A stretch of DNA of 62,097 bases from an uncultured Chlorobiaceae bacterium (GTDB taxonomy: Bacteria; Bacteroidota; Chlorobiia; Chlorobiales; Chlorobiaceae): assembly GCA_903839405.1 (NCBI GenBank), contig CAIMCD010000020.1:1-62097 (forward strand). Reading direction: 5' to 3'. The notes beneath the pieces were generated by a model. The model was not told the DNA's origin and made no database searches. It saw only the letters and a list, made by a program, of their open reading frames with translations. Within the stretch, counting starts at the first letter, position 1. Every line of letters begins with the position of its first letter. The translations under genes were made by a program, and so were the position numbers. Shown in pieces: positions 1 through 9,075 of this stretch.

Positions 1-39
1 AATTCTGAATCCTGCTTGAAGAACCCTCTTTTTCTTGTA

Positions 40-1959
40 ATGGAACGACGCGAGTTCATTAAAAAAATGTTGAAGCGCACCGGCATCGGTGCTGGTGTTG
101 CTGCAGCGGGAGGTGCCGGGTTTGTCGGCTACTACCAGCCGCGAAAGTCGCTCTATGGCGAAGAGGGCAGTGGCGGAAAGGAGAAGCTTGAGGTTCCGCG
201 CAAGGTGGTGGTTGTGGGCGGCGGTTTGGCGGGCATTACCTCAGCCCTTGAGCTGGCGCGGCGGGGATTTGAGGTGACGCTGGTGGAGTCCTCGCCGGCG
301 CTGGGAGGAAAGCTGACGGGATGGGATGTTGATGCGCTGGGTGAGCGCTTTCCGGTGGAGCACGGCTTTCACGGCTTTTTTGACCAGTACTACAATCTCA
401 ACGAGATTTTTGCCTATGGCGGCGTCAAGCCGGAGGTCTTCAGCGCGGCACCCGGATATCCGGTTATTTTCAAGGAGTTTCCCAAAGAGGTTTTCGGCCA
501 GACCTCCAAGTATTTTCCGCTCAATGTCTTCTCTATTATCGGCCAGTCCCGCCGGCTTGATTTGATCTCCTTTCTGAAAAACTCCAAAGGGATGTTCTCG
601 ACGGTGGAGATGTTCCGCTACAACTATACGGCCACCTTCCGGGAGTATGACTCCATAGATTTTATGACCTATTGCCGGCGGGGCGAAACCCTTCCGGCAT
701 TTGTAGATACCGTGCTCCACCCCTTTGCCGATGCAACCATGAACCGGATGGAGGTGCTCTCGGCTGCCGAGGCGCTGCGCTATTTTCATTTTTATTTTAT
801 GGGCAGCCCCGAAGGGCTCTCTTTCAGAATGACCAACCGTGACTGCATGAGTGCTTTGATCCATCCGCTTGAGGCCAAGCTGCAGGAGCTTGGGGTGAAG
901 CTGCTGAAAGGGCGCAGTGCACGGAGCATCCAGAGCGCGGGCGGGAAGGCTACCGGGGTTGTTGTGGAGTCGGGAAGTAGCGGCGGAGCCCTTTCGCTCT
1001 ACCTTGATCCGGCGGCGGTTCCGCTGAAAGGGTTTGCGGCTTTTTTGAGTAGTGAAGGGGTGCCGGTGATGGTGGGGCGCAACGGGTCGGGATACCTGGC
1101 TTTTGACGGGCGGTGTACCCATATGGGGTGCCCGGTAAGTTTTGAAGGTGAAAGTGGAGGCTTTTACTGCCCCTGCCATGCCGGTCGCTATGATGCTTTA
1201 GGGCAGCGGGTTAGCGGACCGCCGAAGGCTCCACTTGCCAAGCTTGCGGTGAGGCTTGAGGGTGAGAGGCTTCTCGTGACTCGGGATGTGTTTACGGGGG
1301 GCGATGAACTGCTTCCTTGTGACTACTGTGTGGTGGCCTCCAACGTGCGGGGCACGCGCGAGCTTGTTCGAGCTTCTGCCATTGGTAATGCGGAGTTTGA
1401 AGGCCATGTTGCCTCCCTCGGTGAGGCCGACCCCTACGCGGTCTATCGCCTCTGGCTTGACCGGCCGATCAACTCCCCCGATTTCCCCTTCTTTACGGTC
1501 TCCGGTTATACCTATACCGATTCGGTTTCGCTCTACTCGGATTTTCAGGAGCCCTTTATCTCCTGGGCAAAAAAGCATGGCGGCTGCGTGGTTGAACTGC
1601 ACGCCTATGCCATAGCGCCGGGTGACGTGCGGCCGGAAGAGGTGATCAAAGCCACCATGCTGCAGGAGCTTCATGCCATGTTTCCTGAAACCCGTGAAGC
1701 AAAGCTCTTGCATCAACTCTTTATGCTCCAGTCCAACTTTACCCGCTGGGCTCCGGGTGACCACGGCCGCCGTCCCGGAGTTGAAACCCCTTTGCCGAAT
1801 CTCTTTCTTGCCGGAGACTGGGTCAAGGTTGATGCACCGGTCTTTTTAATGGAGGCCGCTGCCTTCACCGGGCGAATGGCGGCCAACGCGATTTTTCGCC
1901 AGGAGTTGCTCAAGCCGGTGCCGCTCCCGATTGTGCCCATGAAGGGGCTCTTTGCCTGA
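40..1959 (+). CDS. Rieske [2Fe-2S]-FAD oxidoreductase fusion with Tat-type N-terminus
   Basis: Flavin-dependent oxidoreductase of the amine oxidase/phytoene desaturase fold carrying an inserted Rieske domain; substrate unknown. From the ATG at 40 it has 639 residues. ERREFIKK at residues 2-9 followed by a Gly/Ala-rich stretch resembles a twin-arginine signal. The dinucleotide fold VVVVGGGLAGITSALELA lies at about 56-75. The Rieske ligands are C359/H361 and C377/H380, with extra C364 and C379 as in bc1/b6f Rieske proteins where they form a disulfide. The FAD domain resumes after about residue 420 and ends with LFLAGDWV. An in-frame TTG at 16 is possible and the frame is open to the window edge, so the true start could lie further upstream; the ATG is chosen because the Tat motif begins there. 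Function in carotenoid or quinone chemistry is only inference. Confidence 0.85.
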   Translation: MERREFIKKMLKRTGIGAGVAAAGGAGFVGYYQPRKSLYGEEGSGGKEKLEVPRKVVVVGGGLAGITSALELARRGFEVTLVESSPALGGKLTGWDVDALGERFPVEHGFHGFFDQYYNLNEIFAYGGVKPEVFSAAPGYPVIFKEFPKEVFGQTSKYFPLNVFSIIGQSRRLDLISFLKNSKGMFSTVEMFRYNYTATFREYDSIDFMTYCRRGETLPAFVDTVLHPFADATMNRMEVLSAAEALRYFHFYFMGSPEGLSFRMTNRDCMSALIHPLEAKLQELGVKLLKGRSARSIQSAGGKATGVVVESGSSGGALSLYLDPAAVPLKGFAAFLSSEGVPVMVGRNGSGYLAFDGRCTHMGCPVSFEGESGGFYCPCHAGRYDALGQRVSGPPKAPLAKLAVRLEGERLLVTRDVFTGGDELLPCDYCVVASNVRGTRELVRASAIGNAEFEGHVASLGEADPYAVYRLWLDRPINSPDFPFFTVSGYTYTDSVSLYSDFQEPFISWAKKHGGCVVELHAYAIAPGDVRPEEVIKATMLQELHAMFPETREAKLLHQLFMLQSNFTRWAPGDHGRRPGVETPLPNLFLAGDWVKVDAPVFLMEAAAFTGRMAANAIFRQELLKPVPLPIVPMKGLFA

Positions 1960-1983
1960 GGCTTCTTGTTGTCCAGGAAGCGT

Positions 1984-3120
1984 TTACTGCAGGCCGAGGC
2001 AGTTCACCACGGTGGTGTGGAGCAGCGGGCGGAAGGTGCGGATTTTAATGTTTTCCGGGTTCGGATAGACCCGGTTGCTGAGCAGAATCACCGCAAGCTC
2101 CTTTTGCGGATCAACCCAGATGCTGGTTCCTGTGTAGCCCAGATGGCCGTAAGATGCGGCGGAAAAGAGATTACCCGCCGAGGAGTGGCCGTCGAGGGAG
2201 CGTAAATCCCATCCCAAAGCTCGCGGAAAGGAGGTTCGGGCAAGAAATTTCCGGAGGGTCGCCGGGCGGAAATAGATGTGGTTGTTGAGGCTTCCCTGAT
2301 GCATGATCATCTGCATCATTACCATAAGGTCGCCGGTCGTTGAAAAGAGTCCGGCATGGCCGGCCACGCCGCCAAGCAGCGCCGCATTCTGGTCGTTGAC
2401 CAGTGGTCGCTCGGTTGTGAGTGGCCACTCGCTGTCTCTGTCCACCGGCGCAATGCGCCCAACAAGTGAGGGCGGCGGCGTGAAAAGGGTTGTATGCATG
2501 CCGAGCGGCGCGCTGAAACGGTGGTGAAAGTTTTCCGCCAAGGTGCGGCCGGTCATACGCTCAATGATTCTGCCGAGGAGCATGAAGTTGAGATCACTAT
2601 AAACAGTTTTGGTACCGGGAGTTGAGAAGAGGGAGTCGGCCTCAATGGCGCGAAAAAGCTCCTGAGGACTCTTGCAGCTTTTTGCATAAAAGGTGTGGGC
2701 GCGCAGACCAGAGGTGTGGCGCATGAGCTGCTCAATGGTGATTTTTTCTTTTCCCGCACCTTTAAAATCCGGAAGATAGTGTACTACCGGAGCCTGAAGC
2801 TGCAGTGAGTCCCGCTCAACCAGTTGCATGGCAATGCTTGTTGTGGAAACAGCTTTGGTCAGTGAGGCGAGATCGTAAATGGTGGTGGTTTCAACCGGAG
2901 GGCTTGTAGCCGCATAGGTGAAGTGGCCGAACCCCTTGTGGAACACCACTTCACCCTTGTAGAGAATTGCCAGGCTTGCACCCGGAAAAACCGAGTCGCT
3001 GATAGCCTTGTTTACCAGAGCCTCAAGCGGCCTGAAATCATGAGCCTCTGCCCTTTCCGGAAGTGCGGCAAGGAGCATCGAGGCGGCCATGATGAAGCGC
3101 CCCGCGAGCCGCTTTATCAT
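1984..3120 (-). CDS. Exported serine hydrolase (class C beta-lactamase/PBP4* family)
   Basis: Serine hydrolase of the beta-lactamase/D-Ala-D-Ala peptidase superfamily, 378 residues from the ATG at 3120. A hydrophobic N-terminus to about residue 26 (ending PERAEA) looks like a signal peptide, so it probably acts in the periplasm. The catalytic SxxK is S86-L-T-K89, the tyrosine motif is YSDLNF at 174-179, and GHLGYTG near the C-terminus is the third box. It is the last gene of the minus-strand MlaE-MlaF-MlaD cluster, 13 nt after the mlaD-like gene, which suggests a cell-envelope role (peptidoglycan or ester substrate). A longer frame starting at 3156 would overlap mlaD and is not preferred. Substrate cannot be told from sequence. 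Confidence 0.85.
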   Translation of the reverse strand: MIKRLAGRFIMAASMLLAALPERAEAHDFRPLEALVNKAISDSVFPGASLAILYKGEVVFHKGFGHFTYAATSPPVETTTIYDLASLTKAVSTTSIAMQLVERDSLQLQAPVVHYLPDFKGAGKEKITIEQLMRHTSGLRAHTFYAKSCKSPQELFRAIEADSLFSTPGTKTVYSDLNFMLLGRIIERMTGRTLAENFHHRFSAPLGMHTTLFTPPPSLVGRIAPVDRDSEWPLTTERPLVNDQNAALLGGVAGHAGLFSTTGDLMVMMQMIMHQGSLNNHIYFRPATLRKFLARTSFPRALGWDLRSLDGHSSAGNLFSAASYGHLGYTGTSIWVDPQKELAVILLSNRVYPNPENIKIRTFRPLLHTTVVNCLGLQ

Positions 3121-3133
3121 GCTGGGCTCCCGG

Positions 3134-4012
3134 TTAAAAGAGTGAGAAGCGGACATAGCGTTTCGGGTGCGCTTTCAGGTCGGTGATGAGCGAGTCGAGC
3201 GACGAGAGTGAGCGGCTCAAGTTGTTGTAGAGCGCCGGATTCGATGAAAGCTCATTGATGGTGCCCTTGTCACTGTTGAGTTTTGTCATCAGCGCCTCGG
3301 TTTTTGAAGCGGCGAGGTTGAGGTGGCGGAGAGTTTCATCGGTATTTTTAGCCATCTCCTTGTCGTTGAGCAGCTTCGGCAGCAGGCCGTTGCCATGCGA
3401 TGCTTTGGCTGAAAGTGTTGAAAGCTCAGCGGTTGTGGCTTTCAGGCTGTTGATGGTTTCAGCCAGATCTGCTCCCATTTTCTCATCCGAAATCAGCCGT
3501 CCGGCCATTCCCTTGCCGCTATTGAGTTGATCCAGCAGCACGTTGATTTTAGCAAAGGCCTTGTTGGCATTGCTTGTCAGGTTTGCCAATCCCTCTTCGG
3601 TACTCAGTGAGAGAAATTCACCCTCTTTGACCGAAGGGCCTTTTCCGGTGATGATATCAACATATTTGTCGCCCAGAATGCCGAGCGATTTTATAGAGGC
3701 TTTGGAATCTTTGGTGACCAGGGGCGCAAATTCGTTTTTCAGCCGGAGCTCGGCAACCACAAAGAGCGAGTCGTTGTTGGTGACGAAGTTCATTTTGGAA
3801 ACCGTTCCGATCTTTTTGCCGGAAACCGAGACAAAGTTGTTCTCTGCAAGGCCTTGCACATCTCTTGAAAGAATCTTTACCGTCGTCACGCCACTGAAGA
3901 GGTTGGAATTTTTACCGATGATCAGTCCCATATAGGCGGCAAAACCGATGCCAAAAACGAAAAAAATGCCGGTTTTCAGATCGCTCCATTTCAAAGCGTT
4001 CGGATTTTTCAT
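3134..4012 (-). CDS. MlaD/MCE-family substrate-binding protein of lipid ABC transporter
   Basis: Membrane-anchored MCE-domain protein, the periplasmic lipid-binding part of an MlaFED-type ABC system; 292 residues from the ATG at 4012. One membrane segment (about residues 13-33), then the MCE domain (about 38-115, with LSRDVQGLAENNFVSVSGKK and the SLGILGDKYVDI stretch), then a long helical region to the C-terminus that is probably coiled coil (repeated Leu/Ala heptads). The start is fixed by AGAGGTTACCTGT upstream of MKNPNALKW; the longer frame to 4177 runs into the ATPase gene. It lies 22 nt after the mlaF-like gene. Direction of lipid transport is not evident. Confidence 0.85.
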   Translation of the reverse strand: MKNPNALKWSDLKTGIFFVFGIGFAAYMGLIIGKNSNLFSGVTTVKILSRDVQGLAENNFVSVSGKKIGTVSKMNFVTNNDSLFVVAELRLKNEFAPLVTKDSKASIKSLGILGDKYVDIITGKGPSVKEGEFLSLSTEEGLANLTSNANKAFAKINVLLDQLNSGKGMAGRLISDEKMGADLAETINSLKATTAELSTLSAKASHGNGLLPKLLNDKEMAKNTDETLRHLNLAASKTEALMTKLNSDKGTINELSSNPALYNNLSRSLSSLDSLITDLKAHPKRYVRFSLF

Positions 4013-4034
4013 ACAGGTAACCTCTTGATGGATG

Positions 4035-4769
4035 TTATAATTCGAGAATATTGTCGGATAAGATAGAACGTATAAAATGGTGCTGTGCCTGACGGAGCTT
4101 TTCGACCTTGTCGTCGAAAATAATCTCGCCCTGATAGAGCACGGCCACCGAGTCGGCAACGTTAAAGACGTCGTCAATAATATGGGTCACAATCACCGCT
4201 CCGAGGTTGTTGTGATGGCGCAGGGAGCTGATCAGGGAGAGAATTTTTTTTGAGCTGACAGGATCGAGTCCTGCGGTCGGCTCATCAAAGAGGATCATGT
4301 GGGGGTTGAAAATAAGCGCCCGGCCGATGGCAACCCTGCGGCGCATACCTCCGCTGAGACTCTCCGGCAACTGCTCTTCATACCCTTCGAGCCCTGCAAA
4401 CTGGATCTGTTCGGCAACTCTGCGGCTTATCTCGGCCTCCGGCAGCTTCATGTTTTCACGCAGAAAGAAGCCAAGGTTCTGGCTGATGGTCAAGGAGTCG
4501 AAGAGCGCATTGCCCTGAAAGACCATGCCCATCTTGCGCCGTATGCTGTAAAGGGCGCTCTCCTTGAGACTGGTGATGTCCGTTCCGTCGATAATAACCT
4601 GCCCGCTGTTCGGCTTGATGAGGCCGAGCATCAGCTTCAGAATGGTGCTCTTTCCCACACCGCTCGGGCCGAGGATTGCCTTGATGGTATTGTCCTGGAC
4701 GGTCAGCGAGACATTTTTCAGAATCTCCTTCTCGCCATATTTCAAACAGACCTTTCGTAATTCAATCAT
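4035..4769 (-). CDS. MlaF-type ABC transporter ATPase
   Basis: Cytoplasmic ATPase of an MlaFED-like phospholipid/organic-solvent-tolerance transporter, 244 residues. Walker A GPSGVGKST at 34-42, Q-loop in MVFQGNALF (about 82-90), signature LSGGMRRR at 138-145, Walker B ILFDEPTAGLDP at 159-170, and H-loop in IVTHI. It starts 4 nt after the permease stop, so the two are probably co-translated. The neighbour set (permease, ATPase, MCE protein) is diagnostic of this family. The ATPase alone could not be told from other importers. Confidence 0.9.
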   Translation of the reverse strand: MIELRKVCLKYGEKEILKNVSLTVQDNTIKAILGPSGVGKSTILKLMLGLIKPNSGQVIIDGTDITSLKESALYSIRRKMGMVFQGNALFDSLTISQNLGFFLRENMKLPEAEISRRVAEQIQFAGLEGYEEQLPESLSGGMRRRVAIGRALIFNPHMILFDEPTAGLDPVSSKKILSLISSLRHHNNLGAVIVTHIIDDVFNVADSVAVLYQGEIIFDDKVEKLRQAQHHFIRSILSDNILEL

Positions 4770-4773
4770 GCAC

Positions 4774-5568
4774 TTACATGTTTTCCAGCACTAACTTTGA
4801 AACGTAGAAATTGGCAATGAGCACCAATCCGGATGAAACCACAATGCCTTTGATGGTCGAACGTCCCACACCGGCCGTGCCGCCCCGTGCCGAAAAACCG
4901 TTGAAACTGCTGACCAGCGTGATAATAATGGCAAAAACCGGGGCTTTCAGGAAGCCGACCACAAAGTCTTTCGGCACAAGCCGTGGATAGACCGCGTTCC
5001 AGAAGATTCCAGGATCAATGCGGTGGTAGTGATCGGCCATGTATGCGGCGCTTTGCAGCCCGGCAAAGTCAGAGAGCGCGGTCAAGGGCAGAAACATGAT
5101 GAGTGCGGCCAGAAGTCGGGGCATGACCAGCTTTGCAATGGGGTCGGTGCCGAAAGCACGCAGTGCATCAATCTGCTCTGAAATCTGCATGGCACCAAGT
5201 TCGGCCCCGTTTCTTGAGCCGAACCTAGCCGAGAGCATCAGGCCCATTAAAAGAGGGCCGAGTTCGCGGATCACCGTCAGCGCGGTTGAGCGCCCCAGCA
5301 TGGTTTTTGCACCGAAATCTTCAAGCAGGTTCCCTACCTCAATGGCCAGGAGTGCCCCGATGGAGATGGAGCTGACCAGCACAATGGGAATCGAGTCCGT
5401 GCCGCATATGGTGGCCTGGTCGAGAATATCCCGCCAGTAGCGGATGGCTTTCGGAAAGGAGAGAAAAGTCCTGAGGGAAAAGAGAAAAAACTCCTGCATG
5501 GTGAGGAAAAAATCTTTCAGTTGCTGGACAAGCTTTTTTCCGAGGGTTCGTATGAAGGTTATTGGCAT
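4774..5568 (-). CDS. MlaE-type ABC transporter permease
   Basis: Integral membrane permease of the MlaE/YrbE family, 264 residues from the ATG at 5568 (MPITFIRTLGKK). Family features are RELGPLLMGLMLSARFGSRNGAELGAM around the middle, an amphipathic N-terminal helix and about five membrane segments. First gene of the four-gene minus-strand operon permease-ATPase-MCE-hydrolase. A start at 5607 is possible but adds 13 unrelated residues. No outer-membrane MlaA or periplasmic MlaC homologue is visible in the window. Confidence 0.9.
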   Translation of the reverse strand: MPITFIRTLGKKLVQQLKDFFLTMQEFFLFSLRTFLSFPKAIRYWRDILDQATICGTDSIPIVLVSSISIGALLAIEVGNLLEDFGAKTMLGRSTALTVIRELGPLLMGLMLSARFGSRNGAELGAMQISEQIDALRAFGTDPIAKLVMPRLLAALIMFLPLTALSDFAGLQSAAYMADHYHRIDPGIFWNAVYPRLVPKDFVVGFLKAPVFAIIITLVSSFNGFSARGGTAGVGRSTIKGIVVSSGLVLIANFYVSKLVLENM

Positions 5569-5670
5569 GACTGCGGTGTGATGAGGTGCACTGCCTGCAG
5601 AGTGCACAGCCTGAAAGATAAGTTCGGATAATAGTAAAACTTTATGGCATTATACAATTTCATTGCTCTC

Positions 5671-6531
5671 TCAGGCTTTAACAAGTCGGCTTTTCATTTT
5701 TGTAACCCACTGGTAGGGGATGGTGACCTTGCCGAAAAGATCTTCATCGCGCTCCTTAAGACCGTGGTAGTCGGAACCTCCGGAAAAGAGCATGAAGTAC
5801 TCGTTGGCAATTTCGCGGTAGTAGTTCTGCTTGTAGGTGTCGTGAGAGGGATGGATAATCTCGATACCGTCAAGGCCGAAGGTGATAAGCTGTTTCAGGG
5901 TTTCATCCGGTACATTCTGGGCCGGATGGGCAAGAAAGGAGAGACCGGAGGCCTCGTTGATGAGTCGGATAACATCGGCCGGATGGGTTTCGATGCTTTT
6001 TACGTATGCCGGACTGTGTGAACCGAGATACTTGCTGAAGGCTTCACTGAAGCTTTTGACATAGCCGCCGTCCTGCAGCACTGCAGCAATATGAGGCCTT
6101 CCGACACTTCCGTTCTGGGCCTTGACGATAATTTGCTCAATACCAATCTTCACTCCCATTTTGGCGAGTTTGCTGACCATGCGTTCAGCCCTCTCCGTGC
6201 GGAGGTGACGGCAGTGGTCGAGATATTGTTTCAGCTCGGAATGCTGATAATCGAAAAAATAACCAAGGACATGAATATCATAGCCCTTGTAGGTTGAGCT
6301 CATTTCTACACCGGGAATAAGCTCAATGCCTTTTTCCAAGGCTAATGGCTTTGCTTTGTCAATACCTAAAACAGAATCATGATCAGTAATACTAATGGCC
6401 TTTAAGCCGACAAGAGCTGCTTTCTGAACAATCTCTTCCGGGGTAAAGATGCCGTCTGAACATTTAGTGTGTATGTGTAAGTCTGCTTTTTCAAAGCCAT
6501 TATGCCCTACGCTTGATAAGCTGTATGGCAT
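5671..6531 (-). CDS. PHP-domain metal-dependent phosphoesterase
   Basis: Metal-dependent phosphoesterase of the PHP superfamily, 286 residues, similar to the YciV/RNase AM group (5'-end trimming exonucleases or nucleoside-3',5'-bisphosphate phosphatases). The four PHP motifs are visible: DLHIHTKCSDG at 17-27, SITDHDS at 47-53, LAHPAQ around 197 and GGSDYHG around 260. No polymerase domain is attached. It stands alone: the mla-like operon begins about 100 nt downstream and uppP ends about 105 nt upstream. Exact substrate (RNA end or small nucleotide) is not resolved. Confidence 0.85.
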   Translation of the reverse strand: MPYSLSSVGHNGFEKADLHIHTKCSDGIFTPEEIVQKAALVGLKAISITDHDSVLGIDKAKPLALEKGIELIPGVEMSSTYKGYDIHVLGYFFDYQHSELKQYLDHCRHLRTERAERMVSKLAKMGVKIGIEQIIVKAQNGSVGRPHIAAVLQDGGYVKSFSEAFSKYLGSHSPAYVKSIETHPADVIRLINEASGLSFLAHPAQNVPDETLKQLITFGLDGIEIIHPSHDTYKQNYYREIANEYFMLFSGGSDYHGLKERDEDLFGKVTIPYQWVTKMKSRLVKA

Positions 6532-6636
6532 GGCTGGTTGATTAAAGGGTTAGTTTAGATTATCTCATATATAAGAAAAATTATCTACCCTCTTCAATCA
6601 AAACAGCATTTTTTTATACCGCACTTTCCGGGTCGC

Positions 6637-7485
6637 TCAGGGTTGTAAAACTCCGGTGAAGAGCAGCAAAAGAATTCCGGCTCCGGCCACAAGCCGGTAG
6701 GTAATAAAGAGCGTGGTGGTATGATTTTTAAGATAGTGGATCAAAAAGGCAATGGAGGCATAACCAACAATACCGGCCATAACGGTGGCTACGACGAGAT
6801 TGGTGATGTTTCCCGGAGAGGAGGCGATGATCTGCCTCGTTTTATAGAGTTCAAAGAGTCCGGCGGCAAAGACCGAGGGGAGCGAGAGGAGGAATGAAAA
6901 ACGGGCTGCGGTTGCACGGTCAAGATTTGAAAAGAGTCCGCCGGTTATGGTGACTCCGGAACGCGATGAGCCGGGTATGAGGGCAACACTCTGCGCAAAA
7001 CCAATCAGCACAGCCTCTTTCCATCCTATTTGTTCGAGGGATTTGAGTGGACGATTGTTTCTGAGGCGGTTTTTTATGTGCACTTCAGCCAGAGAGAGCA
7101 CAAGGGCAAGGGTTATCAGTGCGCCGCTGATCCAGTAGAGCGAGCGGAGGGTGGTTTCAATTTGTGATTTGAAAAGCAGGCCGAACACCACAATCGGGAG
7201 GGTGCCGGCCGCAATCATCCAGCCCATTTTTGCTTCAGTGGTTCCAAGGGGTTTGCCTTTGAGGAGTCCTCCTATAACACCCTGAAGGATATGCGCAATA
7301 TCCTTGCGGAAATAGAGCATGACGGCCACAAGGGTTCCGAACTGGATGATTGCCGTAAAGGCAGCTCCGGGATCCTCCCATCCGGCAAGAGCGGGAATAA
7401 TTCTCAGATGAGCTGTGCTGCTGATCGGCAAAAACTCGGTCAATCCCTGGATGATTCCGAGAATGGTAGCTTCAAAGAGGGTCAT
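6637..7485 (-). CDS. uppP: Undecaprenyl-diphosphatase (BacA family)
   Basis: Membrane phosphatase that converts undecaprenyl diphosphate to the monophosphate, recycling the lipid carrier for peptidoglycan and other envelope polymers; 282 residues. The two signature motifs are QGLTEFLPISSTAHL (13-27) and PGSSRSG (171-177), and the chain has about seven to eight membrane segments. The ATG at 7485 lies inside the 3' end of rdgB (14-nt overlap), pointing to translational coupling in a pdxJ-rdgB-uppP transcript. The longer frame from 7551 is within rdgB and is not used. Confidence 0.93.
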   Translation of the reverse strand: MTLFEATILGIIQGLTEFLPISSTAHLRIIPALAGWEDPGAAFTAIIQFGTLVAVMLYFRKDIAHILQGVIGGLLKGKPLGTTEAKMGWMIAAGTLPIVVFGLLFKSQIETTLRSLYWISGALITLALVLSLAEVHIKNRLRNNRPLKSLEQIGWKEAVLIGFAQSVALIPGSSRSGVTITGGLFSNLDRATAARFSFLLSLPSVFAAGLFELYKTRQIIASSPGNITNLVVATVMAGIVGYASIAFLIHYLKNHTTTLFITYRLVAGAGILLLLFTGVLQP

Positions 7486-8170
7486 TGGTTGAGAGCGTAA
7501 GGTTTCGTTCAAGAAGATCCTTGAGATAGAGCACTGCCTGCTGAACGGCAAGGGAGCGGTGGCTGAGGGTGTTTTTTTCAGCCGTGCTCATCTCCGCATA
7601 GGTTTTACCGGTAGAAGTTACCCGAAAGAGCGGATCATAACCAAACCCGCCGACTCCCTTTTTTTCAAGGGTTATGCTGCCCGCCACACTACCTTCCGCC
7701 GTGTGCTCGAAGCGGAACGCTCCGCTTTCTGTGGGCAGTGAACCCTTGAGCGCAACAATGGTGCGGAAGCGGGCTTCCCGGTTGGAGATACCATCCATGC
7801 AGTGCAGGAGATGGTGCACATTCTCTTCATAGGTGGGCGAAGAGCCTTCATTTGCAGGGGCGAAGCGGGCCGAGTAGACCCCCGGAGCCCCGTTGAGTGC
7901 TTCTACCTCCAGACCGGTATCGTCGGCTAGGGCAATCATGGCGGGAAAACGCTCTGAAAGCAGCTCAAAGATCGCTCTTGCCTTCAGGAGGGCGTTGCCT
8001 TCCAGTGTCTCTTCGGTTTCCTCAACCTCAACCTCTATGCCAAGTTCCGGGAGGGTCACAACGCAGAGCAGGGGAGAGATACCCTCAAGCAGCGGGCGAA
8101 GCTCCTTGACCTTGTCGCGGTTGGCGGTTGCAAGGACTACCTTGATCCGGTTATCGTCAGATGCTGGCAT
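7472..8170 (-). CDS. rdgB: XTP/dITP diphosphatase (HAM1/RdgB)
   Basis: House-cleaning nucleotide pyrophosphatase that removes dITP/XTP; 232 residues from the ATG at 8170. Motifs: VVLATANRDKVKEL near the N-terminus (11-24), LADDTGLEVEALNGAPGVYS in the middle, and GGFGYDPLF near the C-terminal third. It starts 7 nt after pdxJ stops and overlaps uppP. About 30 residues longer than the commonest family members, mostly in loops and the C-terminus. Confidence 0.92.
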   Translation of the reverse strand: MPASDDNRIKVVLATANRDKVKELRPLLEGISPLLCVVTLPELGIEVEVEETEETLEGNALLKARAIFELLSERFPAMIALADDTGLEVEALNGAPGVYSARFAPANEGSSPTYEENVHHLLHCMDGISNREARFRTIVALKGSLPTESGAFRFEHTAEGSVAGSITLEKKGVGGFGYDPLFRVTSTGKTYAEMSTAEKNTLSHRSLAVQQAVLYLKDLLERNLTLSTNDPL

Positions 8171-8177
8171 GGCCGGG

Positions 8178-8888
8178 TTAGTTGATGAGTTGGAGCATCT
8201 CCCGGACCGCCTCTTCAAGACCGGTAAAGAGGGCACGGGCAATAATGGCGTGGCCGATGCTGACCTCCTCAATTTCTGGGATACCTTTGAACGGTGCGAT
8301 GTTCAGATAGTTAAGTCCATGGCCTGCAACCACTTTCAGCCCGATGCTTCTGGCATAGATAGCCGCTTCACGGATTCGATGCAGCTCACGAGCCCGCTCC
8401 GCCTCATGCTCCTTGAGGGCGTAGGTGCCGGTGTGCAGCTCCACAAGCTGGGCGCCTGCCTCTTTCGAGAGGTCGATGGCGTGCTTGTCGGGCTCAATAA
8501 AAAGGCTGACCTCAATGCCTTCGGCGTTGAAGGGCTTGAGATACTCCGCCAGCGCTGCGTAGTGGCCGGTAATGTTGAAGCCCCCTTCGGTGGTGAGCTC
8601 TTCACGTTTTTCAGGCACAAGGGTAATAAGCTCGGGCCGGGTTTTCAGGGCAATCTGCTGCAGCTCCGCGGTCATGGCCATCTCAAGGTCGAGCTTGGTG
8701 GTCACGGCTTCGCGCAGGCGCAGAAGGTCGCTATCCTTTATATGGCGCCGGTCTTCACGCAGATGGCAGACTATGCCTGCCGCACCGCTTTTTTCAGCCA
8801 AAAGTGCACCCGCAACCGGGTCAGGCTCCTGTTCACCGCGAGCGTTGCGCAGAGTGGCGATATGATCAATATTTACAGCTAATCTCAT
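8178..8888 (-). CDS. pdxJ: Pyridoxine 5'-phosphate synthase
   Basis: Last step of the DXP-dependent vitamin B6 route: condenses 1-deoxy-D-xylulose 5-phosphate with 3-amino-2-oxopropyl phosphate. 236 residues beginning [18 protein letters not shown], the characteristic PdxJ N-terminus; HLREDRRHI and [17 protein letters not shown] are further family blocks. The ATG at 8888 is preferred over 8912 since it begins at the conserved strand. First gene of pdxJ-rdgB-uppP. Its DXP substrate is made by the dxs gene at 15.9-17.9 kb. Confidence 0.95.
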   Translation of the reverse strand: MRLAVNIDHIATLRNARGEQEPDPVAGALLAEKSGAAGIVCHLREDRRHIKDSDLLRLREAVTTKLDLEMAMTAELQQIALKTRPELITLVPEKREELTTEGGFNITGHYAALAEYLKPFNAEGIEVSLFIEPDKHAIDLSKEAGAQLVELHTGTYALKEHEAERARELHRIREAAIYARSIGLKVVAGHGLNYLNIAPFKGIPEIEEVSIGHAIIARALFTGLEEAVREMLQLIN

Positions 8889-9075
8889 GGTATAGGGATA
8901 GTCAATGGTCAATAACCGGAGTTACTCTCTTTTATTAAAGTTCTTAAGCGAAGGTAATGAAAAAAAAAGAGAATGGGCAAAACCGCACGGCCCGTAAAAT
9001 CGATAAATTTGTTTCGTGCAGGTAAAATCTCTCAACCTTTCGGAAGATGAAACTGTTCAGCAATAATGTAACCGA

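Noticed and set aside
241..1764. Long minus-strand frames (312 and 188 codons) under the Rieske-FAD gene
   Set aside because: They lie antisense to a gene with clear FAD and Rieske motifs and carry no recognisable sequence; typical shadows of G+C-rich codons.
8953..9023. 22-codon frame MKKKENGQNRTARKID... with AAGG upstream
   Set aside because: Too short and Lys-rich by base composition; no supporting context between pdxJ and the RES gene.
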